DNA from: Pyrenopolyporus hunteri
Taxonomy: Eukaryota; Ascomycota; Sordariomycetes; Xylariales; Hypoxylaceae
DNA: 64,000 nt
Assembly: GCA_902806595.1 (NCBI GenBank)
Contig: CADCXC010000003.1
Coordinates: 3,348,001 to 3,412,000, forward strand
Direction of reading: 5' to 3'
Part shown: positions 25,501 through 37,682 of the stretch, piece by piece
How the letters are laid out: every line of letters starts with the position of its first letter
Numbering within the stretch: position 1 is the stretch's first letter
Program-made: the position numbers and the translations under genes
The notes under the pieces: model-generated
What the model saw: the letters and a program-made list of their open reading frames with translations, nothing else
What the model was told of the DNA's origin: nothing
Databases searched by the model: none

Positions 25501-27179
25501 ATCTCTTTCTCCCCGCCATGCTGACGTGAGTTGCAATAGTCCTTAGGACCGAAGCATGTTGTCATCCGCACCTCCTCCTTAGCAAGCTTACGGGTGCAGC
25601 GCGTTTCGCCGTCAGATAGGTTCAGCTATGGGGGGAAAGGGGGCGGATGTGGCAACCATGCGCCGGCCCTTTGGGGAAAGCTGGCGTGGAATCCCTTTTA
25701 CTCTTGTCATTCCCACGGGCATCGAACAGCGGAGTAAATATGTTACGTCTTTGTTGAGACACGCCAATATAATGTATGGCGTATGCTAATCGCCCCTCCA
25801 GTGATGATCACGGGTCTGTGGCCACTTGGACCCGGGGATGGGCGACCTCCTTTTCATCCCGCTGTTTATGCTTTTCACGACCTGTTGCTCCATCCCCTCC
25901 CCTCCCTTTTTTTTTTTTTTTTTCGAGGAGAGATGTGCTCACACGCGTAGGTATTCGGTTACACGACTACGTCTGACAAGATTAGCGGCGCACCATCTAG
26001 CGGCGATATTGCCGAAAATACCAAGAATACCAAGAGTCTGGGCTGGCATTCGCAGAGACGACGACGGGGTTGGGCAAACCGTATTTGCGGGTTGTCACCA
26101 CAACTTCGCCACGATCGGAACGGGGCCGAAGGGGCCTGGGCCAGACTGTTATATGTCTTGTTATATGTCTTGGACGTTTTCCGGATGCAACGAAGGCGCG
26201 TATGCGTAGATCGATGCCGCATCTACTGACCGCTGGATGTTCCCAATATTGAATATTATATCTACCTACCTACCTTACCTACCAGGTAGATACCAGATAC
26301 ATGGGAGCCTGGTATCTTGGGTGCAGGCGTAACGCGTACGCTCATTAGGTAGGTACCTAGCGGTTGCGCCGAGTGAAGGAGAACAACAATTATTGATAGC
26401 GGTCGCTCACACCAAAACGCCGAGTTTTGGTTATCGAGCAAATAGAAGCGGTTGGATAAGGCGTAGAGGGAACTGGCCTCTCTCCTGCGAAAGCCCGTAA
26501 ATTAAATCGGTTCCAATCTCGATTACTTGTGCGGTAGACGGTATTATTTTATTTTATTTTTATTTATTATTATTCTTTTTGGGTAGGTATATATACCTGG
26601 GTAAATATATATATTTATTATTATAATATGTGTGGACGGGATATGGATGCCCATCCAAAATCTCCTGTCCCTCTGTCCCTCTGTCAGAAGGTACATTATG
26701 TACCTAAATACATATATGGATGGACCTCGGTAAATCCGATGAGATCCAACATAGAAGCTTCCTTCCGAGCTTTTTTCTCAACCGAAGCTTCCACAAAGCA
26801 GCTAGCCACCCACCTGGGTAGTGCCGTGTACCTAGGTGGTATGCAAGAAAAGGAAGAGCAGCCTACGAAAGGGGAAAAAAAAAGGACCGCCGATTCTCTC
26901 CGATCCGCGATAACACCTTATGTACCTGGTACCTACGTACCTTTTTGGCATACGTACCTAGGTACTGATCCTTTCGCTCTAAGCTCCGAGCTCCTGACGA
27001 CAAACAACAACAGCAACAACAACAACAAATTAATATACCTACCTCGCACATGAATCCTCCTTCTCAACCAAGCCAAAAACACTTGGCAACTCAGCGCATA
27101 TAATCGATCATAGCCAATCCAGTATCGATCAGGTTAAACAGCTTCCTCTTTCATGCATGCAAGGCACAACTAAGTAGCC
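19567..27179. other. Gene-poor intergenic region, part 2
   Basis: No gene is recognised. Present are GTA/TAC-rich blocks at 19590-20080, a TTTTTA-type tract at 21090-21125, a T-run at 25908-25924, TAGG arrays at 26255-26355, an AT-rich patch at 26540-26625 and a CAACAA run near 27000-27030. The longest frames (for example 20889-21254 minus and 22799-23215 plus) lack recognisable domains and look random. Non-coding transcripts or very decayed genes cannot be excluded by eye. Confidence 0.45.
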
Positions 27180-28510
27180 ATGGAAAACCCTGACAATCCG
27201 ACCAAGTGCGCGCCGCCGATGCATCTATGCCTACCCTCTATGCCTATTCACTATACCTATCCACCATACCCATCCACCGTACCTATCCACCGTACCGCGC
27301 GGTAGTCTCTAATCGAGATGACTGTATAGCCTGCTAACTTGCACTGTTCCCCAAGGCCCGTCCATATCCTCTTCGTTGGCGCCGGCGCAGTGGGCTGCTT
27401 CTACGCGTCCCGTCTACACCATGTACGTTATCCTCGTCGCGAGCGCCCGTGACGTACGCTGATTGTTGCGCGCCCATGGATGCGCCCCCGTACGTTTAGC
27501 CTTCGCACAACATCCACACCTCGCTCGTCGCTCGGTCCAACTACTCAGCTATCGCCACATCCGGTGTCTCCCTGCAGACTCGATCCTTCGGCGATTATAC
27601 ATTTTCGCCCTATGCCGTGTTTCCCTCCATTTCACACGCCATTCCCTCCTCGGTTTCAGCCACTCCCGCCCCCTCCCGGCCGCCACCGAATGATGGATGG
27701 GACTACATCATAGTTACTACGAAGGCGCTCCCGGACCGCACCGACGATGCAGCTACTGTTGCACCGCTAGTATCTGCCAAGACTTGTATTGTTTTAATAC
27801 AGAACGGCGTGGGCGTAGAGGACCCCTACCGTAAACGCTTCCCACAAAATCCGATAATTAGCGCCGTTACCGTTATCAGCGCCGAGCAGATCAGAAATGG
27901 TGTGATACGGCAAAACCGGTGGACCAGAATTAGCTTAGGGCCGTATGGTAGCGGACTCGGCGCACCAACCAACCCGACTGCTGAACCAAGTCCTGTGGTG
28001 CAACGCGGTCGCGAGCACATGGATCGGCTCGCGCGGTGGTGGACAATACACGGCGGCATACGCGACGTCGAGACACACACGGAACTCGAACTGCAGACCA
28101 TAAGATGGCATAAGCTCTGCATCAACGCCGCTTTCAATCCCACGGCCGTGTTGTCTGGCGGTCGCGGCAACGCCGACCAGCTGACCGACCCTGAGTTACG
28201 GGAGCACATCAAGGGAGTCATGGATGAGATCTGGGACGCCGCGCCCAAGGTCCTGGGGAAGCCGTTCCCAGACAGCTTAGCAAAACCCGAGAAGATCATT
28301 AGTAGCACCGAAAGGAACGCCGGCGCCAGGCCGAGCATGCTGATAGACTGGGAGGCAGGTCGACCCATGGAGCTCGAAGTTATCCTGGGAAACCCAATTA
28401 GGATCGCTAGGAGGGCTGGCGCGAGCATGCCGAGACTGCAGACCCTCTACGCGCTACTGGGGAGCATGCAGAAGGCTCGGGATGATCAGAAGACTAAGGA
28501 GAAATTATAG
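27180..28510 (+). CDS. 2-dehydropantoate 2-reductase family protein (ApbA/PanE)
   Basis: Three exons, 27180-27205, 27356-27422 and 27500-28510, give 367 residues. The first is only 26 bp (MENPDNPT plus two bases); the 150 bp intron carries a GCTAAC branch site. After splicing the protein reads KPVHILFVGAGAVGCFYASR, the N-terminal NADP-binding GxGxxG motif. The next stretch, YIIVTTKALPD, and IVLIQNGVG are conserved family blocks. The C-terminal domain has the catalytic Lys at about 236 and Asn at 240 (KLCINAAFNPTAVL). The family reduces ketopantoate to pantoate in pantothenate/CoA synthesis. Fungi carry several paralogues, so this copy may act on another 2-keto acid. Confidence 0.9.
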
Positions 28511-28918
28511 AGGGAAAGGTTACGAGACATTGAGGCACGTATGCTTTAAAATCATCTCTTGTTAGATCTACAGACTCTAGAAACGCAACCGGACTCCAGG
28601 GTAGAGCTGATGGTCTAGAGTCGCACCCCTATATGGGCAGAATACCTAGGTAGGCATAAACACAGAAAAGAAGTAGAGGAATAACCCCTTAAACTGGGCT
28701 CGAGGCTCTCTTAATATATACCCCTTACTTCCCCCGTAACCTATTCGAGAAGTTTAGGAAATGCATATATGCCGAGTGCTTAGGTCTAGTACATCTAATT
28801 TATTAATAAGAGTCTTCCCATCTTTTCTAGAGCGGTCCGATATATTAACACATTATAGATCTCTACATTGGCCAAAAGGCGGGCGAGTGGATTAACTATT
28901 AGTCTCTATAGCGCCTAT
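28511..28918. other. Convergent 3' intergenic gap
   Basis: The region between the stop codons of the ketopantoate reductase-like gene (+) and the HIT gene (-). It is AT-rich sequence with no gene seen and should hold both polyadenylation regions. Confidence 0.6.
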
Positions 28919-29662
28919 CTAGATATCAACATGGCTTCTGATATAATCGCGAACATCAAGCGCATCCACCGTCTTCTCGTCATTCAGGAAAGTGCTGTAT
29001 CTGCGGCAGTCTTGCGGCGTGGCGATTATATGCATGTGAAGGTGGCCGACGCTGTTGTCAGGCCACAGATGGAATCCGAAGGCGAAGTCATGAAAATTTA
29101 ACGTCTCTATTCTAGGCTTCAGTTCTTGATAATGCTGTATAGCAGCTTCGGATGCCTTTGGATCCGGATTCTTGCCAATCTGCATTTTAATCTGCCCTTT
29201 AATTGCGTCCTCTTGATGTTTCGAGACTCTATTCCGGAAATCAGGGTCGGCCCAGGACTGCCGAAATAGATCTATTATGTCGTCTACGATGGACACGGTA
29301 CTACCGTCTAGCGATACGGCGTTGAACAGAGCCGCCTTGGGAATCCCCAGGATATGAACAACAGACATGCCAGCCCTTGCTGGATCATCTCCGTACTGGC
29401 CAACTACGAAGGAGGACCGGTTTCCAAGCAGTAACACATTCTTACTCTCAGCTAGGCGAGGTCCCGTGTAATCCGTGAACGCCGTGCTCGCCTTGATCCA
29501 CTTGGGAAGCCTCTTGGAATCTTCGGCGTACTCGTGATCTAGATCTCTGTTTAGGAATGCGTCGACGTCCCTTGGTGCCTCATCTATACTCCGGAACGCC
29601 TCATAACGTTCCTTGATACGGTCGTATTTACCCGAGAAGACTTGATTTCTGGATTGGTTCAT
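28919..29662 (-). CDS. HIT (histidine triad) domain protein
   Basis: Single exon, 247 residues, start at 29662 (MNQSRNQVFSGKYDRI). The C-terminal part carries the histidine triad GHLHMHII with His 207, 209 and 211, preceded by FHDFAFGFHLWPDNSV. The middle portion contains MSVVHILGIPKAALFNAVSL, the hydrophobic beta region of the HIT fold. Members are nucleotide hydrolases or transferases acting on phosphoramidates and dinucleotides. The long, fungal-specific N terminus does not resemble Hint or Aph1 closely, so the substrate is unknown. Likely soluble; no signal peptide or membrane span is visible. Confidence 0.85.
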   Translation of the reverse strand: MNQSRNQVFSGKYDRIKERYEAFRSIDEAPRDVDAFLNRDLDHEYAEDSKRLPKWIKASTAFTDYTGPRLAESKNVLLLGNRSSFVVGQYGDDPARAGMSVVHILGIPKAALFNAVSLDGSTVSIVDDIIDLFRQSWADPDFRNRVSKHQEDAIKGQIKMQIGKNPDPKASEAAIQHYQELKPRIETLNFHDFAFGFHLWPDNSVGHLHMHIIATPQDCRRYSTFLNDEKTVDALDVRDYIRSHVDI

Positions 29663-31321
29663 GTTTGATTATTATTGCTTTTCTGTTACTATTCTTCCTG
29701 ATTTGTCTGGCCATATTAGACGTCGTTCTTTTATATACACGGTCTCATTTCTTTCTCTTCGAATCTGAGGGCTCCTGGACAGATAGTATTCTTTGTTCTC
29801 CGAAGCAACAACCGGCGCTATAAAACACGGGGAAAGACAAAACAGGCGACTTATTCTTTCTCTCATTCAAAGTATGGGGTCGGGTACAGTTTATGGGATC
29901 GGGACAATGAGTCCCTGGAACGAAGAAAGGAAGATAGGAGAACAATAGGAACTGGGTGCCAGGATCATTCATTCGCCGGCCACTATCGCTACTCTAGCCT
30001 ATTCGATCCAGTTCAACCGGAAGAAAAGTATAGAGAACAAGGCGGTTTAGACGACAGTTCTTTCATGTTGACCCTCAAAGATCTGTTCTGGCTCTAACTA
30101 CATTGTTAGGCTTATTTCGTGCTCTGGAGAGACACTTCTACTTCTCACCCCTATTCCTCAAGGAAGACGAGGAAGTTACGTCCGATTTACACTATCTCCG
30201 GTCATAATCCTGAACCGGCGCGCCTACCTGGGAATAGACATGTTTTACAGGGTAACCATCTTAGGGGAACTCCGTACTGCCATAATAGAGAAGTGCCTAC
30301 TCGAAACTTGGCCTGAGCTATCATGCTGCTTTGTAGCGCTCTTCCCAAGGCGCGCGTCTTGCTAAAGAGATACGATATCATTCTCAGCTTACGGTCCCGA
30401 GCTTATAGTCCTAGGCAGTCCAGCGGCTTATAATTTGTTTCCACCTTACGTTCTATGTTCTTTTACGCTGGCTTTTACAATATAGGGATGTTCGCAAGTT
30501 TACCTATACTTGAGTTTAGGGGTGCGCTGTTAGATATCCATATAGTGAGTATCACACGATTATTAACCCAGCTTACCCGACTGATATACCCCATACAATA
30601 AGAATATAAGTAGAGTGCTTAGCCACCGTATCTAAGGAATCTAAACGATGCAAGGAGGGATCTCTGAATAAGGGTAGTTTCCTAGGTACCTACCTACATA
30701 GGTAGGTAGGTATGTACATGTAGGCGTAATATGAGGTAAGCGAGTAGCCCTCTCCGCGTGTCCGCATGCATCTTTCAAGTAAATCTAAGGTTCCCCTCCG
30801 GCGCGCCTCCGTCCTCGGTAAATACATGTACCTATAGGAATAGGCTCTGGGCTACGGCACTTTAAGCCACGTCAAATATTAGGCGCCTAGGTAGGCACCT
30901 ATCTAGTTAATCCAGTTGAAAGTTCAGCTTTATCCCTCTCCGCACTTGAGCTAAAAATCGCACGGAGACGCTATGCTATCTCTCGGGACGTATCGGCGAA
31001 GCTCGGCGTCTCGTTTCGTCTTTAGCGAACCCGATTCGAGTTTCTATCCCTTGCGAACTAAACTGCTAGAAAGTCGGTGGCGGCCTACGGGTTGCAGAAT
31101 AACAAAGCGGTCGCATGAAAGACGGCGCGTTGGAATCGACGGGGAACCCTGCCATCGCGATTAGGTAATCCGGATCGATGAGGGGGAAGAGGATTTTTGA
31201 TAGGTATAAGAACCTGGAATCAGCCGCCACCACCGCCGCCGCCATCATAATTTTCCCCTATATGTTTTGATTTTTCAATATCCGAAAGTAGCCCTGCCCT
31301 AGAGAAACGCTTTGCATTAGA
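29663..31321. other. Divergent intergenic region (HIT / MFS)
   Basis: Shared upstream region of the HIT gene (-) and the MFS remnant (+). It contains a TAGG/CCTA palindromic block at about 30680-30725 and smaller ones near 30884-30905, and a CCACCACCGCC run near 31224. No gene was recognised. Confidence 0.55.
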
Positions 31322-33557
31322 ATGGATATATCCAAAGTCGGCGACCAAGAGCCTACACAGGATAGGCATGAAGTTGCACAGGGTAGCTCCGACGGCAAAT
31401 GCTGGGGATCCGAGAACGACGGTCTTCATATCGACCCGGTTGTCGAGAGGAGGGTAAGGAGGAAGATTGACCGCGTCCTCATTCCTTTGGTCATGGGCCT
31501 CTGTAAGTAGTTTGATATCGCACAGTCTTCCGTATAAGCTCATTACTGACTCACTCCTATTAGACTTGGTTTCCTTCTTGGACCGTTCGAATATTGGGAA
31601 TGCTGAGACCGCAGGAATGTCAGTTGACCTTCAATTCGATTGAGTTACCGGCCGTTCTCTTTCCGAAAGTAAGCTTCGAGAAAACGTTATTAACGGGCCT
31701 ATTCCCACTTATAGGAGCAGAGACCTTGGGTTCGATGATGCTCAGTACCAGGTTGGTTTTCTGGTTTCTTCCACGAGCCACTCAAACCATACTGATACTA
31801 TAGTGGCGCAGTGGCTCTTGACGATCTTCTACATACCGTATAGTTAGTGTCTACCTTAACCTCGAAAGTATAGCCAACCGGCCGGGCCGCCGACCTAACC
31901 TCTTCCCGCAGTTGTTTTTGAATGGACCGCACTGATGTGGAAAGCCGTGCCTCCGTGAGTTCACCTGATTGATGTCTACATTGTTTTCAGCTAATCATTC
32001 ATATAGTCATAGTATGTTATTACCGAACGTGCTTGTTTGTGGTACTTCCTACTTAACCGCCAGGTGATACGCGCCATAGAATCTCTTAGGTGGCGGGGTA
32101 GGAACATAAAGAATGAACCCTACCTTAATCACCTTACCCTCCCTTCCTTTTTTTTTAAAAAAAAAAAGAAAAAAAGAAAAAGAAGAAAATAATTAGAGAA
32201 GAAAAAGAATCTGGGCTAGACATGTCGCTGACTCGTATTGGTGTAGTCTGGGCGTGCTTTTGTGTACTCGTCTGGTGAGCTTCCTTGAAGAAAAAGATGC
32301 TCGTGTTTGAATGCTTATGAGTATTCAGGGGCATAGCGTCGACCTTACAAGCGACGGCTTTCAACTGGTCTGGTTTGATGGCTTGCCGTTTTTTCCTCGC
32401 TGTAGCTGAAGCGGGTTTTGGGCCCGGTGTCCCGTATCTGCTTTCCTTTTTCTACAAGCGGCACGAGCTGGGGCTTAGGTGCGGCATCTTTCTCTCTGCT
32501 GCTCCTCTTGCTACGACCTTCGCGGGAGCCTTGGCGTACGGCATAACTTCAGGTCACCCAGCGCACATAGCCAGTTGGAGACTCCTGTTCATCGTGGAAG
32601 GCATACCCTCAGTCTTGGTGGCGGCCCTCGCGTTTATATATATGCCAGACTCCGCCGACACGGCGAAATTCCTGACCGACGAGGAGAAGCAAGTTGCTAA
32701 GATTCGAGCTATTCAGCAGACTGGAAGCGAAGGAGCCTCGCGTATAGGACACATCAATTTTTCAGATATATTCATGTCACTCAGAGACATCAAAACCTGG
32801 ATACCGCCACTAAGTAATCTCGTCCTTCTCGCCTTGTAAAATGAGAATCGCTGACCTTTCTGGCCTAGTGTACTTTAGCTGCAATGGTGAGCCCTGCACC
32901 TACTTACTCGGGAGTTTGAAAACTAATCATTTGCAAATAGTTTCTTTCAGCAGCTTGCCCGTGTTTCTGCCGTCCATCCTCCAGAAAATGGGCTTCACGG
33001 CTATAAATGCGCAAGGACTTAGCGCCCCTCCGTACTTCCTTTCGTTCATGGTGTGTATCTTGACGACGTGGATCGCCGACAGGACTCGCCAGCGTGGTCT
33101 CATGATAATCGGCCTATCTCTCATTTCTGGCGTCGGATACATTCTCCTCGTGTCTTGCAAGAGCGTTGCCGTGCGATACTTTGGCGTTTTCCTCGCCGCG
33201 GCAGGAGTCTTCCCGGCTATAGCCAACATCCTCCCCTGGACTGTGAATAACCAAGGAAGCGACTCCAAGAGAGGTGCTGGCATCGCGCTCCTCAACGTAA
33301 TCGGCCAGTGCGGACCCCTACTCGGAACGCGGATCTTCCCGGTGGGCGATGCCCCTTTTTATATTAAAGGGATGGGCGTGTGCGCGGGGTTCATGTTCTT
33401 CAATGCGCTATTGGCGTTAACCCTGCGCACGTATCTGAGCTGGGAGAACAGGAAATTCGATAGGAATGACGAGGCGGCACGTCAGGCGGGCATAGATCCT
33501 AAGTCAGGCCCGGTTGGCGTGGAGAACGAAGGGTATGGTTATAGAAACATTTTGTAA
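31322..33557 (+). pseudogene. MFS anion:cation symporter (allantoate/nicotinate permease type), probably disrupted
   Basis: Exon blocks can be followed at 31322-31502, 31564-31640, 31804-31842, 31912-31954, 32220-32261, 32337-32813, 32869-32886 and 32941-33557. Together they spell a Dal5/Tna1-like ACS-family permease: SFLDRSNIGNAETAGMSVD, QWLLTIFYIPY, VFEWTALMWKAVPP, LMACRFFLAVAEAGFGPGVP, WRLLFIVEGIPSV and PWTVNNQGSDSKRGAGIALL. Six junctions splice cleanly. Two do not. An in-frame TGA at 31641-31643 follows LQFD with no GT donor that avoids it, and the exon ending CC at 31954 is in the wrong phase for the block starting 32220. The C-terminal half is intact. The most likely reading is a recent pseudogene; unusual splicing or sequence errors remain possible. 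Confidence 0.7.
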
Positions 33558-33902
33558 GGAAGAGACGTAAAATTCTAGCACGAGGACATGCGACCTTTGT
33601 AAATACCCATACCATTGGAGGTCTCGTTAGGGCCGCGGGCAAAGAAGCTTGATGAAATTGTAGAGAGCCTCCTGCTTTTGTTAGAGCTTCGCCCGATGTA
33701 ACGAATATCAGGGTGTTTCGATATTAGCCTTAAGAGTTTGAAACCCCCCCGGCCCTCCTTTTTTTGACCTACTTTGGCAATCAGAAAAATTATCGTGGGT
33801 AGAAGTTCATAGCTGTCTAGTGGTATCAAGTCCGCTAGTACTAGGCTCGTAAATTCGAGGACTTGTCGCCGAACCAAACCGTTGAGTCCGATTTTATTTC
33901 GT
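33558..33902. other. Convergent 3' intergenic gap
   Basis: The region between the MFS remnant (+) and the SET gene (-). A minus-strand 100-residue open frame (33575-33877) covers it but has no recognisable domain and no good start context, so it is left unassigned. Confidence 0.5.
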
Positions 33903-34547
33903 TTAAGACGGAGCCGTATCTAATATGGGATCCTCCTGAAGCTCATCCCTTCTCTTACTCCAGAACCCTTTCCCGTAACTCACGAGGAGCTCCTGGCCCT
34001 TCGCAACCCCCGCGGCAGCCTTCTTCGTAGCGTTCTTACCCGCAGGCAGCACGAATACCGCCATGCACCTCTCGCCACGCCGCAGGTCCCAGCACTCGCG
34101 GAACTCGCAGTTCGGCCTGTCCCACACGCCCCGGTAGTCGTTCACGAAGCGCGCTTCGTTGCCTGCTCGTTCGGCATCTACCGCCAGCGCCCTGTCTCGG
34201 TCCAGCCATAGGTCGTAGTCGCTGCGCTCGTGGGCCGCGCTGTGCGGCTCCTCCGCTGAGTGCACCACCCCGTAGTACGGTAGCACGAGCGACCCCGACG
34301 CCAGCGCCCGCGCGGCGAATAAGCCGGATTGCCCTCTCGCTGGGTGCGAAGGGTCGTCGATCGGGACAATCCGGGCGAGCGTGGAGGGGCCCCTAGGGAA
34401 GTCCCGCGGAATCTCGACGATGAGGCCCGTGGGTCTCGAGCGTAGGGCTTGCTGCTGTGCTTTGGTGACGTGCGACGCGAAGGCGGGCTGCGAGAGGTAC
34501 GGGACTTCTGCGGGCCAGTTCTTTGGCACTGCAGCGTCTTTCCCCAT
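33903..34547 (-). CDS. SET domain protein
   Basis: Single exon, 214 residues, start MGKDAAVPKNW. Residues about 70-200 form a compact SET domain: SGLFAARALASGSLVLPYYG at the N-SET strand, then NEARFVNDYRG with the conserved Asn of the NHxC-like motif altered to FVNDY, then GQELLVSYGKGFW for the catalytic Tyr region. There are no pre-SET or post-SET cysteines, and the protein is small. It resembles the stand-alone fungal SET proteins that may methylate proteins other than histones. Activity and substrate are unknown. Confidence 0.85.
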   Translation of the reverse strand: MGKDAAVPKNWPAEVPYLSQPAFASHVTKAQQQALRSRPTGLIVEIPRDFPRGPSTLARIVPIDDPSHPARGQSGLFAARALASGSLVLPYYGVVHSAEEPHSAAHERSDYDLWLDRDRALAVDAERAGNEARFVNDYRGVWDRPNCEFRECWDLRRGERCMAVFVLPAGKNATKKAAAGVAKGQELLVSYGKGFWSKRRDELQEDPILDTAPS

Positions 34548-35505
34548 CGCGGACTAGCGAGACCTAGAGGAGGCCCGGGTAGCACCATGTATGAATTATA
34601 GCAGTAGCATCCGTTTCACAAGAGAATGCGCTTAGATTTGTTGTAAGTGGAAAGAAGATTTCTTGGATATGGGATTTGGTGGTGGTGGTGGTGGTGGTGG
34701 TGGTGCTAAGATAGGAGGTGGGAGGTCTCGGCCTGGCTGTAGGATTCGATTCTACTTGTTCAACGCCTATAAAAAGCCAGTAACGGGCCGGCCCGGATCC
34801 ACCCCACAGTTGATAGGTATGTTCTATTCGGGGTACTTAACATGCTGTAAATCATGCCTTGATGTTCATATTGAGTTCTACTCGATACCATCTCTCGGAT
34901 GGCCATAATTTACTGTTCAGTCAAGATTTATAGTATATTTTCATAACTCTGCTAATTTAAAAGGTTATATCTAGTCTCAATAATTCGCTTTACCTGTTTA
35001 TTTTGATTTTGATATCAACTAGGGCCTGTACATTGCCGATAGCATGCCTATCTAGACAGCGTATTTATAGGTATGTGTGTTATCCAAATGCAGGTATTTC
35101 TTGATCCCAGGATCTAAGACGACTTAGCATCCATGTAACATATTCTTTAAAAGAATCATAACAACGATCTGCCCACTCCTAGACTACCCGTTTGATAAGC
35201 TCAGCTTTAATGAATTAATGTATCAGGCGCGGTTACGTGCATTTTCCACAAATACCAGTTACTCGGACTCCCGTCGAATATGATAGTTTCTTAAAATACC
35301 AGGGGAAATTATTAGTTAAGGATTTAGTGATAAGTCGTCTACTGTCAAGCTACCTACGTACCTAAGTTACGAGTTATAGACTTACATGATAATACTATCG
35401 TTCGATGATCGACGTTTTGATCACCTCCGCAAGGCGTGATCAATTTGAGCCCGGGTTGTATGCCATCCACCAGGAATAAGGTGATCATGGGAGTCTTCTT
35501 GCTGC
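34548..35505. other. Intergenic region
   Basis: Upstream flank of the SET gene. It includes a perfect (GGT)9 tract at 34678-34704. The rest is AT-rich with no gene recognised. Confidence 0.55.
34678..34704 (+). repeat. (GGT)9 microsatellite
   Basis: Nine perfect GGT units, non-coding by context, upstream of the SET gene. Confidence 0.95.
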
Positions 35506-36036
35506 TTAAAAGCGCAGCTCGATCCGGCCTCCTTCCAGACTTATGGACTGGATTTTCCCCTTTTTTATTAGGTCCAGGACTTCATTCTCCAACTTGGAAG
35601 AAGAGGAAGGAGAAGGAGAGGCTTCTACCACCGACGTATCTCGGTCGTTGGCCACGTCCGCTTTCGCGCCCATCCCGTTCGCCTCGTTAATCGTCTCTTG
35701 CGTTGGCAGAACTGGCACACTTGATACATTAGCCAGTGCATTTGTCATCATATACGTATTCCCGGGTATTGGTTCAGCCGTTGGTTGAGCCGCCGGTTGA
35801 GAGGTTGGGTTTATACTTGGTTGTCTACCTGTCTGTCCCGGATTCTGGACCAGGTCGTCTATATCGATCATAACTACGTCTTTTACGCTACCTTCATCGG
35901 CGCAATCGACGTCGGCCATCTCAACGTCTACTATCTCGTCGGCCGCCTCAAAATCTCTAGGGTCGATTAAATCGTTCGACATGTTGTCTCTAACTGCTGA
36001 TCGGTCGTGGCGAGATTTCTTTTTATGAACCCTCAA
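35506..36036 (-). CDS. Hypothetical small acidic protein
   Basis: A single open frame of up to 176 residues. The ATG giving MSNDLIDPRDFEAADE at 35982 (158 residues) is as plausible as the upstream one at 36036, because the extra N terminus is a basic stretch (KKKSRHDR). The protein is Asp/Glu-rich at the N terminus (DVEMADVDCADE, VVMIDIDDL), has a Pro/Thr/Gln linker, a Ser run, and ends in LIKKGKIQSISLEGGRIELRF. Composition looks like real disordered coding sequence rather than chance, but no domain was recognised. No function can be assigned. Confidence 0.45.
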   Translation of the reverse strand: MRVHKKKSRHDRSAVRDNMSNDLIDPRDFEAADEIVDVEMADVDCADEGSVKDVVMIDIDDLVQNPGQTGRQPSINPTSQPAAQPTAEPIPGNTYMMTNALANVSSVPVLPTQETINEANGMGAKADVANDRDTSVVEASPSPSSSSKLENEVLDLIKKGKIQSISLEGGRIELRF

Positions 36037-36554
36037 CTCTGATGAGGTTGGTACCGTCTCGACGTTATGGATGGTTAAGAAATAAATAATATAGTTGGCG
36101 AGATCGAATCTACCGTAGCGATATACTGCCCGAATTAGGATGCGCAGGGCTTACCTGTAGTATCCTTACCTTGTCCGTGTCAATAAGAATTTTGTGGAAT
36201 CGAGTATGCCGACCTCTCCTGGAGACGGATGTTTAAGCTAATTAATACAGGATCGAAGTTGTATTTCGTAGTGACTATTCTCTCGAGTCGTGCGAAGAAC
36301 GACTTTATTTATATATTATAAGAGGGTTCTGGTCCATGATTGTTGCGCTATAGCGGCCGTCTGAGAAGACAAGGAGCATTGTCATGGTGAACAAGTTTCT
36401 TTGACTAAAGTGAACAATTAGATCGTAGGAAGAAAGAAATCGAAGCGGCCGAGGAATATGTTTGGTCGATTATATTACGTCCTGCAAAGGGTTCCTTGAA
36501 ATTTCAATGGAACAATTGTCTAGTTGTTAGAGATGAGATGCCTGCCACATACAT

Positions 36555-36870
36555 ACCTGTAGGTAGGTAGGTATCGTCGAAGTCAAAGGTACCTATCTCG
36601 TGGGCATCGAGTCTCATATTCTAGTAGGTACCTACCTAAGGTAGGTATATGTAGGTAGGTAGGTACCTAACCTTATGTACGAGTACGGGCTTTCGTTTGA
36701 ACCGACGAAGAGAAAACTCTTCCGGCTTCAACGGGCCCCTTGCTTAACCTACCTAGATACCTAGGTACCTACTTAGATACCTACCTACCTGGGGATATGA
36801 AGGGTAGGTGTAACCGCTATAGTATTAAGTGCAGGAAATGAGTATATACCTAGGTAGGTACCTATGCAAT
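36555..36870. repeat. Cluster of TAGG/CCTA palindromic arrays
   Basis: Repeated runs of GTAGGTAGGTA, ACCTACCTA and TACCTAGGTACCTA in both orientations, separated by unique DNA. They form the densest cluster of this repeat type in the window. Confidence 0.85.
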
Positions 36871-37478
36871 TACCTCCCCATCCGAGGAGGGGGAGGGGCG
36901 CTTAGCCTTACCCAAAGCTACCTAAGTCCAAACATTTAGCGTGGTAGTAAATTCAAAGAATGATGTCAACGATATCAGAAGTGAAATCTTCTTTGACCGC
37001 CACCATGTAAGTAACACCAAAGAGGTAGGGAAAACTCGAAGTTCGTGGTTCGGTCTGCGTCCTAATCTAGAATCCGACCCAGGCACCGATATCTGTACGG
37101 AATATTATTGTGCACGTTATACATGGATGGACCTATCCAGCGACGATACTTTCCACTCTACCTCCTTACCGCTAACACGCTGCGTATGCTAAATAAAGAT
37201 ACGCGGCAATGCCATAAACTTAATCTTTCCTCCTTGCAGATCACCGACCTGGCGGTACCCGGATCGGCCTCGTGTATTGCTAGGTATGTACATATATGCA
37301 TGTGAATAAGTACCTACTTTATATAGGAGGTACCCTTTAGTATATCACACATATAGTACATGTATGCAAGCTGGCCCACACGAGCGAGTAAGTAGAGTCG
37401 TGTGTATTCCCTGGACATATACCAGCATATACCTTATAGAGGTAGAGGCAGTGGCGACAGCCGGCATATACATATATC

Positions 37479-37520
37479 TACACTACCTACCTACCTACCT
37501 ACCTACCTACCTACATAGGT
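37479..37520. repeat. CCTA tandem array, then TAGG
   Basis: Seven or more CTAC units followed directly by ATAGGTAG, giving a hairpin-capable inverted arrangement. Confidence 0.85.
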
Positions 37521-37682
37521 AGTGTAGGGCTCATTCCCCGACCCCGACCCCGAAACCCCCACCTACCTAAACTGTCTATTGTCGATTTTCTATATCCAAT
37601 TTTCGATTCTCGATATTCAATCCTCGATATTCGGCTCGGGGTACACCATATTCATTCATTTATCTATTTTTATTTTATACTT

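Noticed and set aside
27826..28428. 200-residue minus-strand frame
   Set aside because: Antisense shadow of the ketopantoate reductase-like exon.
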